NCBI RefSeq assembly: GCF_000718165.1 | Contig: NZ_JOEY01000033.1 | Span: forward strand, 62,001 to 126,000 | Reading direction: 5' to 3' | Source of the DNA: Streptomyces fulvoviolaceus | GTDB taxonomy: Bacteria; Actinomycetota; Actinomycetes; Streptomycetales; Streptomycetaceae | DNA: 64,000 bases | In this document: positions 27,766 through 37,821 of the stretch, one piece after another | Numbering within the stretch: position 1 is the first letter of the stretch | Layout: every line of letters starts with the position of its first letter | Made by a program: the position numbers and the translations under genes | The notes under the pieces: model-generated | Told to the model about the DNA's origin: nothing | What the model saw: the letters and a program-made list of their open reading frames with translations, nothing else | Databases searched by the model: none

Positions 27766-28947
27766 TCAAGGCAGCCGCCTCCCACACGTGAGCGCCAGCG
27801 TCAACGCACCGGCCCCGACGGCGAGAGCCACCGACAGGGCGCCGTCGACGCCGTAGGTCTCGGCGAGGCCGCCTGACACGGCCTGTCCGGCGGCCGTTCC
27901 GAGGGGACCGCCGGCACAGAGGATGGTCATGGCGGCGGTGGCCCGTTCCGTGGGGGCGAGCCGTTCGGTCAGGGCGTAGAGGCTGATCATGTACGGCGCG
28001 ACGGTGAAGCTCGCCAGCGCGACGGCGGCGGGGAGGGACACCAGCCGGGCCCCGGCGAAGAGGACCAGCATGCCGACGAAGAGGACCGCGGCGAACGACA
28101 CGTACCGGGCCCGCAAGCCGAACCGTCGCGGGAGCCACGCGCAGGCGGCGCCGGCCAGGGCACTGCCTATGCCGAACTCGGCGTACACGAGCCCCGAGAC
28201 GCCGGGCCTGCCGATCGTGTCGGCGTAGACGGTGACGGCCGTCTGGACCGCGCCGAAGATCGCCCCCATCGCGGCCATGGCAAGGACCATGACGGCCAGG
28301 GGGCGACGCGGCAGACGCGACGGATGCGGCTTGCGCTGCTCCCCCGAAGGGGACCGGTGAGCGTAGAACAGAGCAAAAGGAAGCGTGCTGACGGCGATCA
28401 GCGACATGACCGCCACGGCAGGCGCGAGCGGACCGACCGCCATCAGCGCCCCGACGAGCGCGGGCCCGGCGATGAAGCTCACCTCGTCCGCGGACGCCTC
28501 GTAGGACAGGGCCGTGGACAACAGATGGTGCTGCTCGTCTCGCGCACGCAGCAGACGCGACCAGTGCACGCGCACGAGCGGCCCCACCGGCGGCTGAGTC
28601 AGCCCCACGACAGTGGCCGCAACCAGCATGCTCTCCCTGCCACCGCCCTGGCTCACGGCCAACAGGGCAGCCCAGGCACAGAAGTTGGCGATCGCGGCGG
28701 CGACCCCCACCGCCCGGTGACCGTACCGGTCGGCGAGCGCCCCGATCAGCGGACCACCCACAGCGATGGCGATGCTCTGAGCCGCACTGGCGAGTCCGGC
28801 GAAGGCGTAACTACGGGTCGACGCCTGCAACAGGCAGAGCGTGGAAAGGGCTGAAGCCGCATACGGCAGTCGGGCGAGGAATCCCAGCGGGAAGAAGCCA
28901 ACCCCCGCAGCGCGTAGCAGGGAACGGTATGACACGGGTGTCTCCAT
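27766..28947 (-). CDS. MFS transporter
   Basis: 393 aa with twelve predicted membrane helices in two halves. The A-motif-like loop is GALADRYGHRAVGV. ATG 28947 (METPVSYRSLLRAAG) is chosen over the in-frame start at 29013 because hydrophobic segments begin right after it. The cargo is unknown; the sequence resembles drug/metabolite exporters of the genus. Confidence 0.85.
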   Translation of the reverse strand: METPVSYRSLLRAAGVGFFPLGFLARLPYAASALSTLCLLQASTRSYAFAGLASAAQSIAIAVGGPLIGALADRYGHRAVGVAAAIANFCAWAALLAVSQGGGRESMLVAATVVGLTQPPVGPLVRVHWSRLLRARDEQHHLLSTALSYEASADEVSFIAGPALVGALMAVGPLAPAVAVMSLIAVSTLPFALFYAHRSPSGEQRKPHPSRLPRRPLAVMVLAMAAMGAIFGAVQTAVTVYADTIGRPGVSGLVYAEFGIGSALAGAACAWLPRRFGLRARYVSFAAVLFVGMLVLFAGARLVSLPAAVALASFTVAPYMISLYALTERLAPTERATAAMTILCAGGPLGTAAGQAVSGGLAETYGVDGALSVALAVGAGALTLALTCGRRLP

Positions 28948-29014
28948 CGGGCACGTCGAGGAGACACGCCTCCCAGCCACCAGCGCGTCGACGAACCCGA
29001 TTCGGACCGTCAAC

Positions 29015-29587
29015 CTAGCGCAGGTCGAGCCGCATCAGGATCCGGGGATGACCGGCCGGCACCGAGGTGGTGTCGGCGGCGTGGACGAACCCGGCGCGTT
29101 CGAAGTTCTTGCGGAGCCCGGCGTACGCCGTGGTCAGGTCGACCTTGGCGTCGCCGTTGTCGAGGGGGTACGCCTCGATCGCCGGGGCACCGTGGGCGCG
29201 GGCGAACTCGACCGCGCCGGCGATGAGGGCGTGCGAGATCCCCTGCTTGCGGTGCCCGGGGCGCACGCGGATGCACCACAGCGACCAGACGGGCAGGTCG
29301 TCGACGTACGGGATCTTGCGGCTGCGCGCGAAGGACGTCTCCGAGCGCGGCGCCACGGCGGCCCAGCCGACCGGCTCGTCACCGTCGTAGGCGAGCACCC
29401 CGGGAGGGGTCTCCGCACGGCACAGCCCGGCGACGTACTCACCACGGTCCGGCCCGCGAAGCTCGTTGTTGAGCTTGGACGGGATCCGGTAGCTCAGGCA
29501 CCAGCAGACGTTGGCCGAGGGTGACTTCGGGCCGATCACGGCACGAACATCCTCGAAGACCGAAGCCGGACGAACCTCGATGGTCAT
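29015..29587 (-). CDS. GNAT-family acetyltransferase
   Basis: 190 aa. The acetyl-CoA site is IRVRPGHRKQGISHALI, followed by the GAPAIEAYPLDN block and the C-terminal FERAGFVHAADTTSVPAGHPRILMRLDL. The N-terminal CWCLSYRIP segment is shared by a Streptomyces subfamily. The open frame extends upstream, but ATG 29587 (MTIEVRPASVFEDVR) gives the natural start. Acceptor unknown. Confidence 0.85.
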   Translation of the reverse strand: MTIEVRPASVFEDVRAVIGPKSPSANVCWCLSYRIPSKLNNELRGPDRGEYVAGLCRAETPPGVLAYDGDEPVGWAAVAPRSETSFARSRKIPYVDDLPVWSLWCIRVRPGHRKQGISHALIAGAVEFARAHGAPAIEAYPLDNGDAKVDLTTAYAGLRKNFERAGFVHAADTTSVPAGHPRILMRLDLR

Positions 29588-29686
29588 GGCACCACGATGA
29601 CACCCACGCCGGCCGGCGGACGTGAACCATCCCGACACGGACCGGCATATCGTGTCCGTCCGAGTCATCGAATCCGGGGGGCGGTC

Positions 29687-30382
29687 ATGGCAGCCGCAGG
29701 CGACCAAGAGGCTGAGCTGCCGGCCGCGGGCGATCCCGATGTGGCGTCGCCTGCGGATCTGGTCCGGCGGATGGAGCTCGTCGCACTGGCCCAGGGCATC
29801 GACCTGGGCCAGATACGCGCTGTGTCCGGATGGGCCGCCGGTGCCGAGATCAGCGCCGATCGCGACAAGGTGGCCGTGGTCCTGCGCCCGGGGGAGGGAT
29901 TCCTCGTACGGATCTGCCTCCCCGGTGTTTTGGCCTGGTCGGAGGGCTGGACGGACGATCTCGCCGCGGTGGTGGGGGTGGCGGACCTGTGGCGCCGGGG
30001 CGGCCGTCTGCGGGAGTTGCACGACCGGTTCCCGTTCATGAGCTGGAGTGAACTGAACCAGGCGTTCGAGGACGGTGACCCTGCCCCCACGAAGTGGCGC
30101 CAGCTCCTGTCCAGCGAATGGCATCTGCGTGATCGCCCGTTCCTTCAGGCCGCCCACGCACACCCCGAGCTGCGGATGTTCTATCCGGACATCAGCCACA
30201 GGAGCCTGATGCTGAGCCGGAATCCGTTCGACCCGGCATCCGACCTTGCGAAGATCACTCCTCTTTCGGAAGGCCACTACCGAGTGGTCGGGGGAGCGGT
30301 CGAATTCCGGCGCGAGGTGACTTCACTGACCGAGGCGCTCGAGGTCACGGCGGCCTGCTTCCGGTCCCTCCCGGATTCGTAG
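29687..30382 (+). CDS. DUF6193-type hypothetical protein
   Basis: 231 aa soluble protein. Ordered features are a GWAAGAEISADRDKVAV strand pair, TDDLAAVVGVADLWRRGGRLRELHDRFPF, FLQAAHAHPELRMFYPDISHRSL and a C-terminal EGHYRVVGGA segment. I recall this pattern from the DUF6193 family that occurs near natural-product genes, but the biochemical role is unknown. ATG 29687 has GGGGGG before it. Confidence 0.65.
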   Translation: MAAAGDQEAELPAAGDPDVASPADLVRRMELVALAQGIDLGQIRAVSGWAAGAEISADRDKVAVVLRPGEGFLVRICLPGVLAWSEGWTDDLAAVVGVADLWRRGGRLRELHDRFPFMSWSELNQAFEDGDPAPTKWRQLLSSEWHLRDRPFLQAAHAHPELRMFYPDISHRSLMLSRNPFDPASDLAKITPLSEGHYRVVGGAVEFRREVTSLTEALEVTAACFRSLPDS

Positions 30383-30436
30383 CCTCCCGGATTCGTAGCC
30401 TCGCGGCTCGCGGCTCGCGGCTCGCGGCTCGCGGGC
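30370..30436 (+). repeat. short tandem repeats after the DUF6193 gene
   Basis: Two copies of CCGGATTCGTAGCCT (the first contains the stop codon of the DUF6193 gene) are followed by about five copies of the heptamer CGCGGCT. This is simple slippage-type repetition in a non-coding gap between convergent genes; no function is evident. Confidence 0.8.
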
Positions 30437-30524
30437 GCAGCGTCCTCACGGCTCTCGTTCTGAACCACCCTTCTCGCCCAGGTCAGTTCGCCTCAGCCTG
30501 CTCTCCGGCCGTAGGACGCGGCCT

Positions 30525-32771
30525 CTACCCGCGCCCCGGCTGCTGTTGCTGCGCACCGGGTTCCGCGTGCCTGCGAAGCTCTTCGCGCTGAAGGAATCGG
30601 CCCATCGGATCCGTCGCCGGCTGATCCCAGGCCTCGTGACGCCCGAACCCGGCACCGGTGGGCGGCTCCGCGGTGGCCGCGGCGAGTGCGGCGAAGTGCT
30701 GCTGTGCTTCGTCCAGAGAGCCGGCGGCGAAATCGGTGGGGTCACCAAAAGCAGCCTCGCCGAAGGCCGTCGTCTCCGCCGCCCCCTGGATGATCGTGTG
30801 GGGCAGCATGACCAGTGACGTCGTGCCCGTCTGCTCGCGCGAGGGGCGCAGCTGGACGCGGATACCGTGCCGGTCGGCGAGGCGGCCGACCACGAACAGG
30901 CCCATGTTCCGGGAGATGTCGGCGTCCACGGTGGGCGGGTTGGCGAGCTTGTGGTTGAGGGCGGCGAAGTCCTCGGTGGTCAGGCCGATGCCCTTGTCGT
31001 GGATCTCGATCATGATCCGGCCGTCGGGCAGCCGGGCCGCGGTGACGCGGACCCTCGTCTGGGGCGAGGAGAACGCGGTGGCGTTCTCCAGGAGTTCGGC
31101 CAGCAGGTGCACGAGGTCGCTCACGGCCCGGCCGTGGATCTCGGCCTCGGGGATGCCGTCCAGCTCGATGCGCTCGTACTGCTCGACCTCGGAGGAGGCG
31201 GCGCGCAGCACGTCGACCACGGGGAGCGGCCGCACCCACGGCTGGTGGGCCTCCTCGCCGGCGAGGACGAGGAGGTTCTCGCCGTTGCGGCGCATACGGG
31301 TGGCCAGGTGGTCCAGGCGGAAGAGGTTCTCCAGCTGGTCCGGGTCGGCTTCGTTGTTCTCCAGGTCGGTGATCAGGGTCAGCTGGCCCTCGATCAGCGA
31401 CTGGCTGCGGCGCGAGAGGTTGGTGAAGATCGCGTTGATGTTGCCGCGCAGCACGGCCTGTTCGGCGGCCAGTCGGACCGCCTCGCGGTGGACCTGGTCG
31501 AAGGCGCGGGCGACCTCCCCGATCTCGTCCCTGGTGTCGACCGGGATCGGCTCGATCCGCGTGTCGATCCGCCCGGGCGAGGAGCGGGAGAGCTGGGCGA
31601 GCAGCGCCGGCAGGCGCTGCCCCGAGATCTGGAACGCGGAGCTGCGCAGGAGCCGCATCCGGGTGCTCATCGAGCGGGCCACGGCGGCGGCGACGAGGAA
31701 CGCGGCGAGGACGGCGGCGAGGGCGACCGCAGAGTTGACGACGGCGTCACGGCGCGCGTCGTCGGCGATGTCCTCGGCGTTGGCGAGCGCGGTGTCGGTG
31801 AGGTAGACCTCGACGTCGCGGTACGCGTCGAAGGCGAGGGTGGACGCGGCGAAGAACGACTCGGTCGTGATGCCCTGGGCGGCGAGTTCCGTGGCGGACT
31901 TCCCCGAGGCGATCTCGCTGATCATCTTCGTCATGCTCGGCGGGGTCACGAAGGTCTCCCCGGCCGCCTCGGCCTGAGCGGCGGCCTCGGTGACCTGCCG
32001 CTGACCCTCGGTCCTCGCGGCGGCCAACGCCTTCTGCAGCTGGGCCTGGTCCTTGTCGGTGGCGGCGCCGGCGAACTCCTGGAGCGCGACCTCCTGGAGA
32101 TAGCCGTACGAGGCGAAGGCGGCGAGCTGGCTCTGGAGTTCACCCTCCGCGAGGGAGCTGCGGTCCTCGGCGAGGAGGTGCGTGCCGATGGCCCGGTTCA
32201 GGGACTCGGCCGCCTGCGTGAGCGAGATGGCGTAGAGGGCCCGGCCGAAGCTGGCCTGGTTGCTGCTGCCGAAGCCGAGTTCGTTCGCGAGCTCCATCAA
32301 CGGGTGCTGGATCAGGTGGTACTTCTCCTCGGTCTGCACACCGGGCAGCCGGGAGGTGAACGCGTCCTCGCGCAGCCCCGCCAGCTGCTTCTCACCGCTC
32401 TGGACCACCGCGACCCGCCTGAGCAGGCGCGCGCTCTGCGGCATGCGCTCCACCGCCTCGTCGAAGGCGGCCATGTCCTGGTCGGTGATCTTGCGGGCGT
32501 TGGCGACGACACTGGAGTCGGTGTCGCCCTGGAGCAGCGGAACGACCGACAGATCACGTTCGTTGATCGCGTCGCTGGCGAACTTGTTGGCGGTCTGCAC
32601 CAGTTCGGCCACCCGGACCGCGTCGTCGGCCTCCCGATAGGTGTCCACGGCCTGCTTCACCCGGAAGCCGCCGAGCACCAGCGTGACGATGACGGGAATG
32701 AGCACGATGGCGCGCAGCCGCTGGGCCACCCGCCAGTTGCTGGTTAAGGACGAACCCGGCGCTTTCCCCAC
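30525..32771 (-). CDS. CvnA-like sensor histidine kinase (NIT-HAMP-HATPase)
   Basis: 748 aa. An N-terminal membrane helix (about 20-37) is followed by a large extracytoplasmic helical nitrate/nitrite-sensing-type domain to about residue 335, a second membrane helix (AVVNSAVALAAVLAAFLVAAAVA), a HAMP linker and a HATPase domain. The H-region is LFRLDHLATRMRRNGENLLVL, with N-box ELLENATAFSSP and G-boxes IEIHDKGIGL and MGLFVVGRLA. It ends in a Gln/Pro-rich tail. Such kinases head conservons (cvnABCD), yet no roadblock, DUF742 or GTPase gene follows, so this is an orphan. GTG start at 32771. Confidence 0.88.
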   Translation of the reverse strand: MGKAPGSSLTSNWRVAQRLRAIVLIPVIVTLVLGGFRVKQAVDTYREADDAVRVAELVQTANKFASDAINERDLSVVPLLQGDTDSSVVANARKITDQDMAAFDEAVERMPQSARLLRRVAVVQSGEKQLAGLREDAFTSRLPGVQTEEKYHLIQHPLMELANELGFGSSNQASFGRALYAISLTQAAESLNRAIGTHLLAEDRSSLAEGELQSQLAAFASYGYLQEVALQEFAGAATDKDQAQLQKALAAARTEGQRQVTEAAAQAEAAGETFVTPPSMTKMISEIASGKSATELAAQGITTESFFAASTLAFDAYRDVEVYLTDTALANAEDIADDARRDAVVNSAVALAAVLAAFLVAAAVARSMSTRMRLLRSSAFQISGQRLPALLAQLSRSSPGRIDTRIEPIPVDTRDEIGEVARAFDQVHREAVRLAAEQAVLRGNINAIFTNLSRRSQSLIEGQLTLITDLENNEADPDQLENLFRLDHLATRMRRNGENLLVLAGEEAHQPWVRPLPVVDVLRAASSEVEQYERIELDGIPEAEIHGRAVSDLVHLLAELLENATAFSSPQTRVRVTAARLPDGRIMIEIHDKGIGLTTEDFAALNHKLANPPTVDADISRNMGLFVVGRLADRHGIRVQLRPSREQTGTTSLVMLPHTIIQGAAETTAFGEAAFGDPTDFAAGSLDEAQQHFAALAAATAEPPTGAGFGRHEAWDQPATDPMGRFLQREELRRHAEPGAQQQQPGRG

Positions 32772-32965
32772 TCGACAACCGTTCTCTCGTCGGTACTTGG
32801 GAGTACGTGTTCATACTCGTCCGTTGTTCAACGGAACTCGACTGTTCCCAGGAATTAACCTACGACCCCTTGGCGCCCTCCTTTCTACGCGCGTAACTTG
32901 AGCCGACTCCCCACGGTCCCCCCACACACCACCGCACCGCCGTCCGATCCGAGGAGACCGCCAGC

Positions 32966-35404
32966 GTGTCCAGCCCCGAGGGAAGAAGATCCCGCACCCG
33001 CCGCGCCGCCTACCCGCTCATATCCGTGAGCGCGGCCGGCGCACTCGCCTTCACCGCGATCCCGGCCGCGTTCGCCACCCCGTCCACCACCGTGGTGATC
33101 TCCGAGGTGTACGGCGGCGGAGGCAACTCGGGCGCCACCCTCACCCGGGACTTCGTCGAGCTCGCGGGCCTCGGCTCCGCGGCCTACGACCTGTCGGGCT
33201 ACAGCGTGCAGTACCTGCCCGGCTCCCCGTCCTCCTCCTCGCAGTGGCAGGTGACCGCGCTCAGCGGCTCGGTCGCCCCCGGCGCCAACTACCTGGTCGC
33301 GGAGGGCGCGGGCAGCGGCGGTACGACGGCACTCCCCACCGCCGACGCCACCGGCTCGGTCGCGATGAGCGCCACCAGCGGCACGATCGCCCTGGTCTCC
33401 GGCACCACCGCCCTGACCTGCAAGACCGCCGCGGACTGCGCGGCCGACACCAGCGTCGTCGACCTCGTGGGCTACGGCAGCGCGGTCGTCCGCGAGGGCA
33501 CGGGCCCGGCGACCGGCGCCTCCAACACGGCCTCCGTGGCCCGGTCCGCCGCCCTGACGGACACCGACGACAACGCGACGGACCTCACGTCCGGGACGCC
33601 GGCGCCGGTCAACTCGGCGGGCCAGGTCCCGGATTCGGGCGACGGAGACGGTGACGGAGACGGCGGTGGCTCCACGGACCCGGGCACGGTCCGCGTCCAC
33701 GACATCCAGGGCACCACCCGCCTCTCCCCGTACGCGGGCCAGACGGTCACCCGTGTCCCCGGCGTCGTCACCGGCGTCCGCACGGCCGGCTCGAAGGGCT
33801 ACTGGATCCAGGACCCGACGGCCGACACCGACGCCCGCACCAGCGAGGGCGTCTTCGTCTACACCGGCTCGGCCGCACCCACCGTGGCGGTGGGCGACTC
33901 GGTCCTGGTCACCGGCAAGGTCACCGAGTACTACCCGAGCAGCACCAGCCAGTCGGTCACCGAGATCACCGGCCCCACGGTCACCGTCCTATCGAGCGGC
34001 AACACGCTCCCGGACGCCGTGACGCTGGACGCGACGACGGTCCCGGACGCGTACACGCCCGACGCGGCAGGCGGCAGCATCGACTCGCTCGCGCTCGAAC
34101 CCACCACCTACGCCCTGGACTTCTACGAGTCCGTGGAGGGCATGCGGACGACGTTCACCGACGCGCGCGTGGTCGGCGCGACGGACGACTACGACGAGCT
34201 GTGGGTGACGGTCAAGCCCGACGAGAACGCGACGACGCGCGGCGGCACCGTCTACTCCTCCTACGACCAGCCCAACACGGGCCGGGTGAAGGTGGCCTCG
34301 CTCGACACCACGAGCCCCGTGGCGAACGTGGGCGACGAGCTGTCCGGCACGACCACCGGCCCCCTCGACTACTCGACCTACGGCGGCTACATCCTCCAGG
34401 CCACCCAGCTCGGCACCCTGGTCGACAACGGCCTGAAGCAGGAGGTCACCCGCCGCCAGAAGGGCGACGAGCTGGCGGTCGCGACGTACAACGTCGAGAA
34501 CCTGGACGCGCTCGACGACCAGGAGAAGTTCGACCGTCTCGCCGCGGGCGTCGCGGTCAACCTCAACTCCCCCGACGTCGTGGCCCTGGAGGAGATCCAG
34601 GACGACAACGGCGCGACCAACGACGGCACGCTGACCTCCGAGGCGACGCTGACGAAGTTCACCGACGCCATCCGCGCGGCGGGCGGCCCGCGTTACTCGT
34701 GGCGCTACGTCTCCCCCGAGAACAACCAGGACGGTGGCGAGCCCGGCGGCAACATCCGTCAGGTCTTCCTCTTCAACCCGAAGCGGGTCTCGTTCGCGGA
34801 CCGCGCGGGCGGCGACGCCACCACCGCCACGAGCGTGGTGAAGACGAGAAAGGGCGCGCAGCTCACCTACTCCCCGGGCCGCATCAACCCGACGAGCGAC
34901 GCGTGGGACAACAGCCGTAAGCCGCTGGTCGGCGAGTTCCTCTTCCACGGCGAGTCGGTCTTCGTCATCGCCAACCACTTCACCTCCAAGGGCGGCGACC
35001 AGCCCCTGCACAGCCGCTACCAGCAGCCCGCCCGCAGCTCGGAGACCCAGCGCGCGGCCCAGGCGGCCGAGGTCAACACCTTCGTCAAGTCCCTGCTCAC
35101 GGCGGACAAGAACGCCAAGGCGGTGGTCCTGGGCGACCTGAACGACTTCGAGTTCAGCCAGACCGTGACGACCCTGACGGACGGCAAGGTCCTGACCCCG
35201 CTGATCACGACCCTCCCCGCCGCCGAGCGCTACACCTACGTCTACGACGGCAACTCCCAGACCCTGGACCACACGCTGACGACGCCGGCGATCACGGCCT
35301 TCGACTACGACGTGGTCCACATCAACGCGGAGTTCTCCGACCAGGCGAGCGACCACGACCCGCAGATCGTGCGGATCGACGTCAACAGGTGCCGTAAGCA
35401 CTGA
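32966..35404 (+). CDS. secreted multidomain endonuclease (lamin-tail, OB and EEP domains; ExeM/NucH family)
   Basis: 812 aa. A signal peptide ends near residue 38 (AFAT). An LTD domain (about 40-165, VVISEVYGGGGNSGATLTRDFVEL) is followed by an Asp-Gly repeat linker, an OB-fold YhcR-type domain (235-350) and a C-terminal endonuclease/exonuclease/phosphatase domain. Catalytic blocks are TYNVENL, ALEEIQ, NHFTSKG, GDLNDFE and SDHDP. These enzymes cut extracellular DNA for phosphate or matrix turnover. GTG 32966. It is divergent from the CvnA-like kinase. Confidence 0.92.
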   Translation: MSSPEGRRSRTRRAAYPLISVSAAGALAFTAIPAAFATPSTTVVISEVYGGGGNSGATLTRDFVELAGLGSAAYDLSGYSVQYLPGSPSSSSQWQVTALSGSVAPGANYLVAEGAGSGGTTALPTADATGSVAMSATSGTIALVSGTTALTCKTAADCAADTSVVDLVGYGSAVVREGTGPATGASNTASVARSAALTDTDDNATDLTSGTPAPVNSAGQVPDSGDGDGDGDGGGSTDPGTVRVHDIQGTTRLSPYAGQTVTRVPGVVTGVRTAGSKGYWIQDPTADTDARTSEGVFVYTGSAAPTVAVGDSVLVTGKVTEYYPSSTSQSVTEITGPTVTVLSSGNTLPDAVTLDATTVPDAYTPDAAGGSIDSLALEPTTYALDFYESVEGMRTTFTDARVVGATDDYDELWVTVKPDENATTRGGTVYSSYDQPNTGRVKVASLDTTSPVANVGDELSGTTTGPLDYSTYGGYILQATQLGTLVDNGLKQEVTRRQKGDELAVATYNVENLDALDDQEKFDRLAAGVAVNLNSPDVVALEEIQDDNGATNDGTLTSEATLTKFTDAIRAAGGPRYSWRYVSPENNQDGGEPGGNIRQVFLFNPKRVSFADRAGGDATTATSVVKTRKGAQLTYSPGRINPTSDAWDNSRKPLVGEFLFHGESVFVIANHFTSKGGDQPLHSRYQQPARSSETQRAAQAAEVNTFVKSLLTADKNAKAVVLGDLNDFEFSQTVTTLTDGKVLTPLITTLPAAERYTYVYDGNSQTLDHTLTTPAITAFDYDVVHINAEFSDQASDHDPQIVRIDVNRCRKH

Positions 35405-35414
35405 TCCCGGACGG

Positions 35415-35446
35415 ACCGCGCCTGGGGACCGGACCCCAGGCGCGGT
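35415..35446. terminator. bidirectional terminator
   Basis: ACCGCGCCTGGGG and CCCCAGGCGCGGT form a perfect 13-bp stem with a 6-base loop between two convergent genes (nuclease and kinase). GC-rich hairpins without T-runs are common terminators in this genus. Confidence 0.85.
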
Positions 35447-35456
35447 CGTCACACGG

Positions 35457-37748
35457 TTACACGGCCGGCAGGGCGTATATCTCGGGCCCGTTGGTCACCA
35501 GCAGCCGGTTGCCCGAGAGGGCGACCTGCCACGGCTCACCCCAGTTGTCGCTGTCGGTGTAGGTCCAACGGAGCTTGCCGGTCCCGGCGTTCAGGGCGAC
35601 GAGGCCGCCGTCCAGGGAGCCGGTGGCCCCGTACAGGGACGTCCCCTTCTTCACGAACGTCTCCGGGCCGGAGATGTCCAGTTCGTCGCAGAGCCAGATC
35701 CGCTTGCCGGCGTTGATGTCGACCGCCCAGACGCCGCCGTCGTAGTCGCTGACGTAGAGCACGCCGTCGATGACGGTCGGGTTGTTGAAGCCGCGGCGGC
35801 CGTTGGGCTTCAGCGTCCAGCGGACCTTGCCGGTCTCCACGTCGACGGCCCTGAGCGTCTCGCCCGGCAGGAAGACCAGGTTCTTCGCGACCGTGGGCCG
35901 CCCGGTCCAGTCGTCACCGATCTTCTTGGTCCAGCACCGCCGGCCGAGGACCGTGACCCGTACGGTGAGATTGTTGTCGGAGCCGGCGTAGACCAGGTAC
36001 TTGCCGAAGACCGAGCCCGTGACGTCGTAGTCCTCGGTGCCCTTGCCGGTGGCTTCGTCACGCTCCCGCATCCACAGCTTCGTGCCCATGATGTGGCTGA
36101 CGGCGGCGATGGACGAGCGCTTCTTGGCGGCGCTCTCGAAGTCGGTGTAGTCGGTCGCCGTGACGTACACGTACTGGTCGTCGATGGCGATGGCCTTCTC
36201 GACGGCCAGCTTGCTGCCGAGCTGGCTGCGCCAGGCCTCCTCGCCGGTCTTGACGTCGTAGGCGACGAGCACTCCGTCGTACTCACCGTCGACCAGGAAC
36301 ACCTTGCCGTCGCGGAAGAGGAGCGGGGCGCCGGGGCGACAGATGCCGGACTTGGACCAGCGCACCTTGCCGGTCTTCACGTCGTACGCCACGAGCGGGT
36401 CGCCGCTGACCAGCAGCAGGCCGTCCTGGACGAGCAGCGGTACGGCCGCGGAGATGCTGTCCTCCGCGACCTTCTTGCGCCACAGCGGCTGGGGCGCCAC
36501 TCCGGCCGGCGGGGTCGTGAAGCTGTCCTCGGCGGGCTGGGCCGAACCGCCCTTGCCCGCCGCCGTGTCCTTCCCCTCGGTGGAGGTGTCGCCGTCCGAT
36601 CCCAGCCACCAGGCGGCACCGCCACCGACGGCCGCGACGGCCGCGGCACCGCCGAGCGCGAGGGACAGGACGCGGCGACGGGACGGAGCAGGGGTGGCGG
36701 CCGGGGCGGAGCCCAACTGGACGGTACCGGGCTGAGGAGGGCCGTATCCGGGGGCGGGCGGGGCGGGCGGATAGCCATAGCCCGGTGCGGGCACGGGAGC
36801 GCCGTATCCGGGAGCGGGCGGATAGCCGTAGGCCGGGGCCTGCGGAGGCTGCGGTGCCTCCAGATCCAGGATCCCCGCCGCATGGGTCGCGATCGTCGAC
36901 GACACCGCCGACGGAAGCCAGTCGCGCAGCACGCCCTCGACGCCCTGCGGGGCCAGCGCCGCCACGATCTCGGCGGGGGCCGGCCGCTGCGCCGGGTCCT
37001 TCTGCAGACAGGCGCGGATCAGACCGAGCAGGGACGGCGGTACGTCCGCCAGGTCCGGCTCCCCGTGCACGACCTGGTACAGCAGCGCCGCGTGCGAGGC
37101 GGCACCGGCACCGAAGGCGCCGCGGCCGTTCGCCGCGAAGGCCAGCACCCCGCCCAGCGAGAAGACGTCGCCCGCCGGTCCCACGTCCTGGCCCAGCGCC
37201 TGCTCCGGCGGCATGTAACCCGGTGAACCGACCACAACTCCCGTCTGGGTCATACGGTTTCCGTCCACCGCCCGTGCGATGCCGAAGTCGATGACGCGCG
37301 GCCCGTCGGCCGCGAGCAGGACGTTCGAGGGCTTGAGGTCGCGGTGGATCAGACCCGCCGCGTGGATCTCCTGGAGCGCGGCGGCGAGGCCGGCGGCCAG
37401 TGCGCGCACGGTCCGCTCCGGCATCGCGCCGTGCGCGTCGACCACGTCCGTGAGATCGGGGCCGAGCACGTACGACGTCGCCAGCCACGGCAGCGCGGCA
37501 TTCGGGTCGGCGTCCACGACGGGAGCGGTGTAGCGGCCGGACACCGCCTTCGCGATCTCGACCTCGTGCCGGAAGCGGTCCCGGAAGCCGGCGTCCGCCG
37601 CCAGGTCCGGGCGGACGACCTTCACCGCGACGGTCCGGCCACCGGGAGAACGGGCCAGGTAGACGCGTCCCATGCCGCCGGCCCCGAGTCGGCGCAGCAT
37701 GCGGTAGCTGCCCAACTCCCGTGGATCGTCGGGCTGCAGTGTCTCCAT
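35457..37748 (-). CDS. transmembrane Ser/Thr protein kinase with PQQ-like beta-propeller
   Basis: 763 aa. The kinase domain is residues 15-270: Gly loop LGAGGMGRVY, Lys43 in VAVKVV, HRDLKPSN, DFG in VIDFGIARA, and the activation segment ending SPGYMPPEQ. A Pro/Tyr-rich juxtamembrane stretch and a membrane helix (SLALGGAAAVAAVGGGAAWWLG) follow. The extracellular domain has several PQQ-type repeats (for example LLVSGDPLVAYDVKTGKVRW). It probably senses an envelope ligand. It lies 73 bases downstream of the second kinase and may be co-transcribed. Confidence 0.92.
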   Translation of the reverse strand: METLQPDDPRELGSYRMLRRLGAGGMGRVYLARSPGGRTVAVKVVRPDLAADAGFRDRFRHEVEIAKAVSGRYTAPVVDADPNAALPWLATSYVLGPDLTDVVDAHGAMPERTVRALAAGLAAALQEIHAAGLIHRDLKPSNVLLAADGPRVIDFGIARAVDGNRMTQTGVVVGSPGYMPPEQALGQDVGPAGDVFSLGGVLAFAANGRGAFGAGAASHAALLYQVVHGEPDLADVPPSLLGLIRACLQKDPAQRPAPAEIVAALAPQGVEGVLRDWLPSAVSSTIATHAAGILDLEAPQPPQAPAYGYPPAPGYGAPVPAPGYGYPPAPPAPGYGPPQPGTVQLGSAPAATPAPSRRRVLSLALGGAAAVAAVGGGAAWWLGSDGDTSTEGKDTAAGKGGSAQPAEDSFTTPPAGVAPQPLWRKKVAEDSISAAVPLLVQDGLLLVSGDPLVAYDVKTGKVRWSKSGICRPGAPLLFRDGKVFLVDGEYDGVLVAYDVKTGEEAWRSQLGSKLAVEKAIAIDDQYVYVTATDYTDFESAAKKRSSIAAVSHIMGTKLWMRERDEATGKGTEDYDVTGSVFGKYLVYAGSDNNLTVRVTVLGRRCWTKKIGDDWTGRPTVAKNLVFLPGETLRAVDVETGKVRWTLKPNGRRGFNNPTVIDGVLYVSDYDGGVWAVDINAGKRIWLCDELDISGPETFVKKGTSLYGATGSLDGGLVALNAGTGKLRWTYTDSDNWGEPWQVALSGNRLLVTNGPEIYALPAV

Positions 37749-37821
37749 GGTGGTCGTTCCCCGTCCCCGTCGTGATCGTGTTCATGTTCGTGTTCACCGA
37801 CGGGGACACAGTAGTCAGCGC

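Noticed and set aside
30400..30436. Short CRISPR-like repeat block
   Set aside because: The heptamer copies are contiguous with no spacers, so this is simple sequence repetition.
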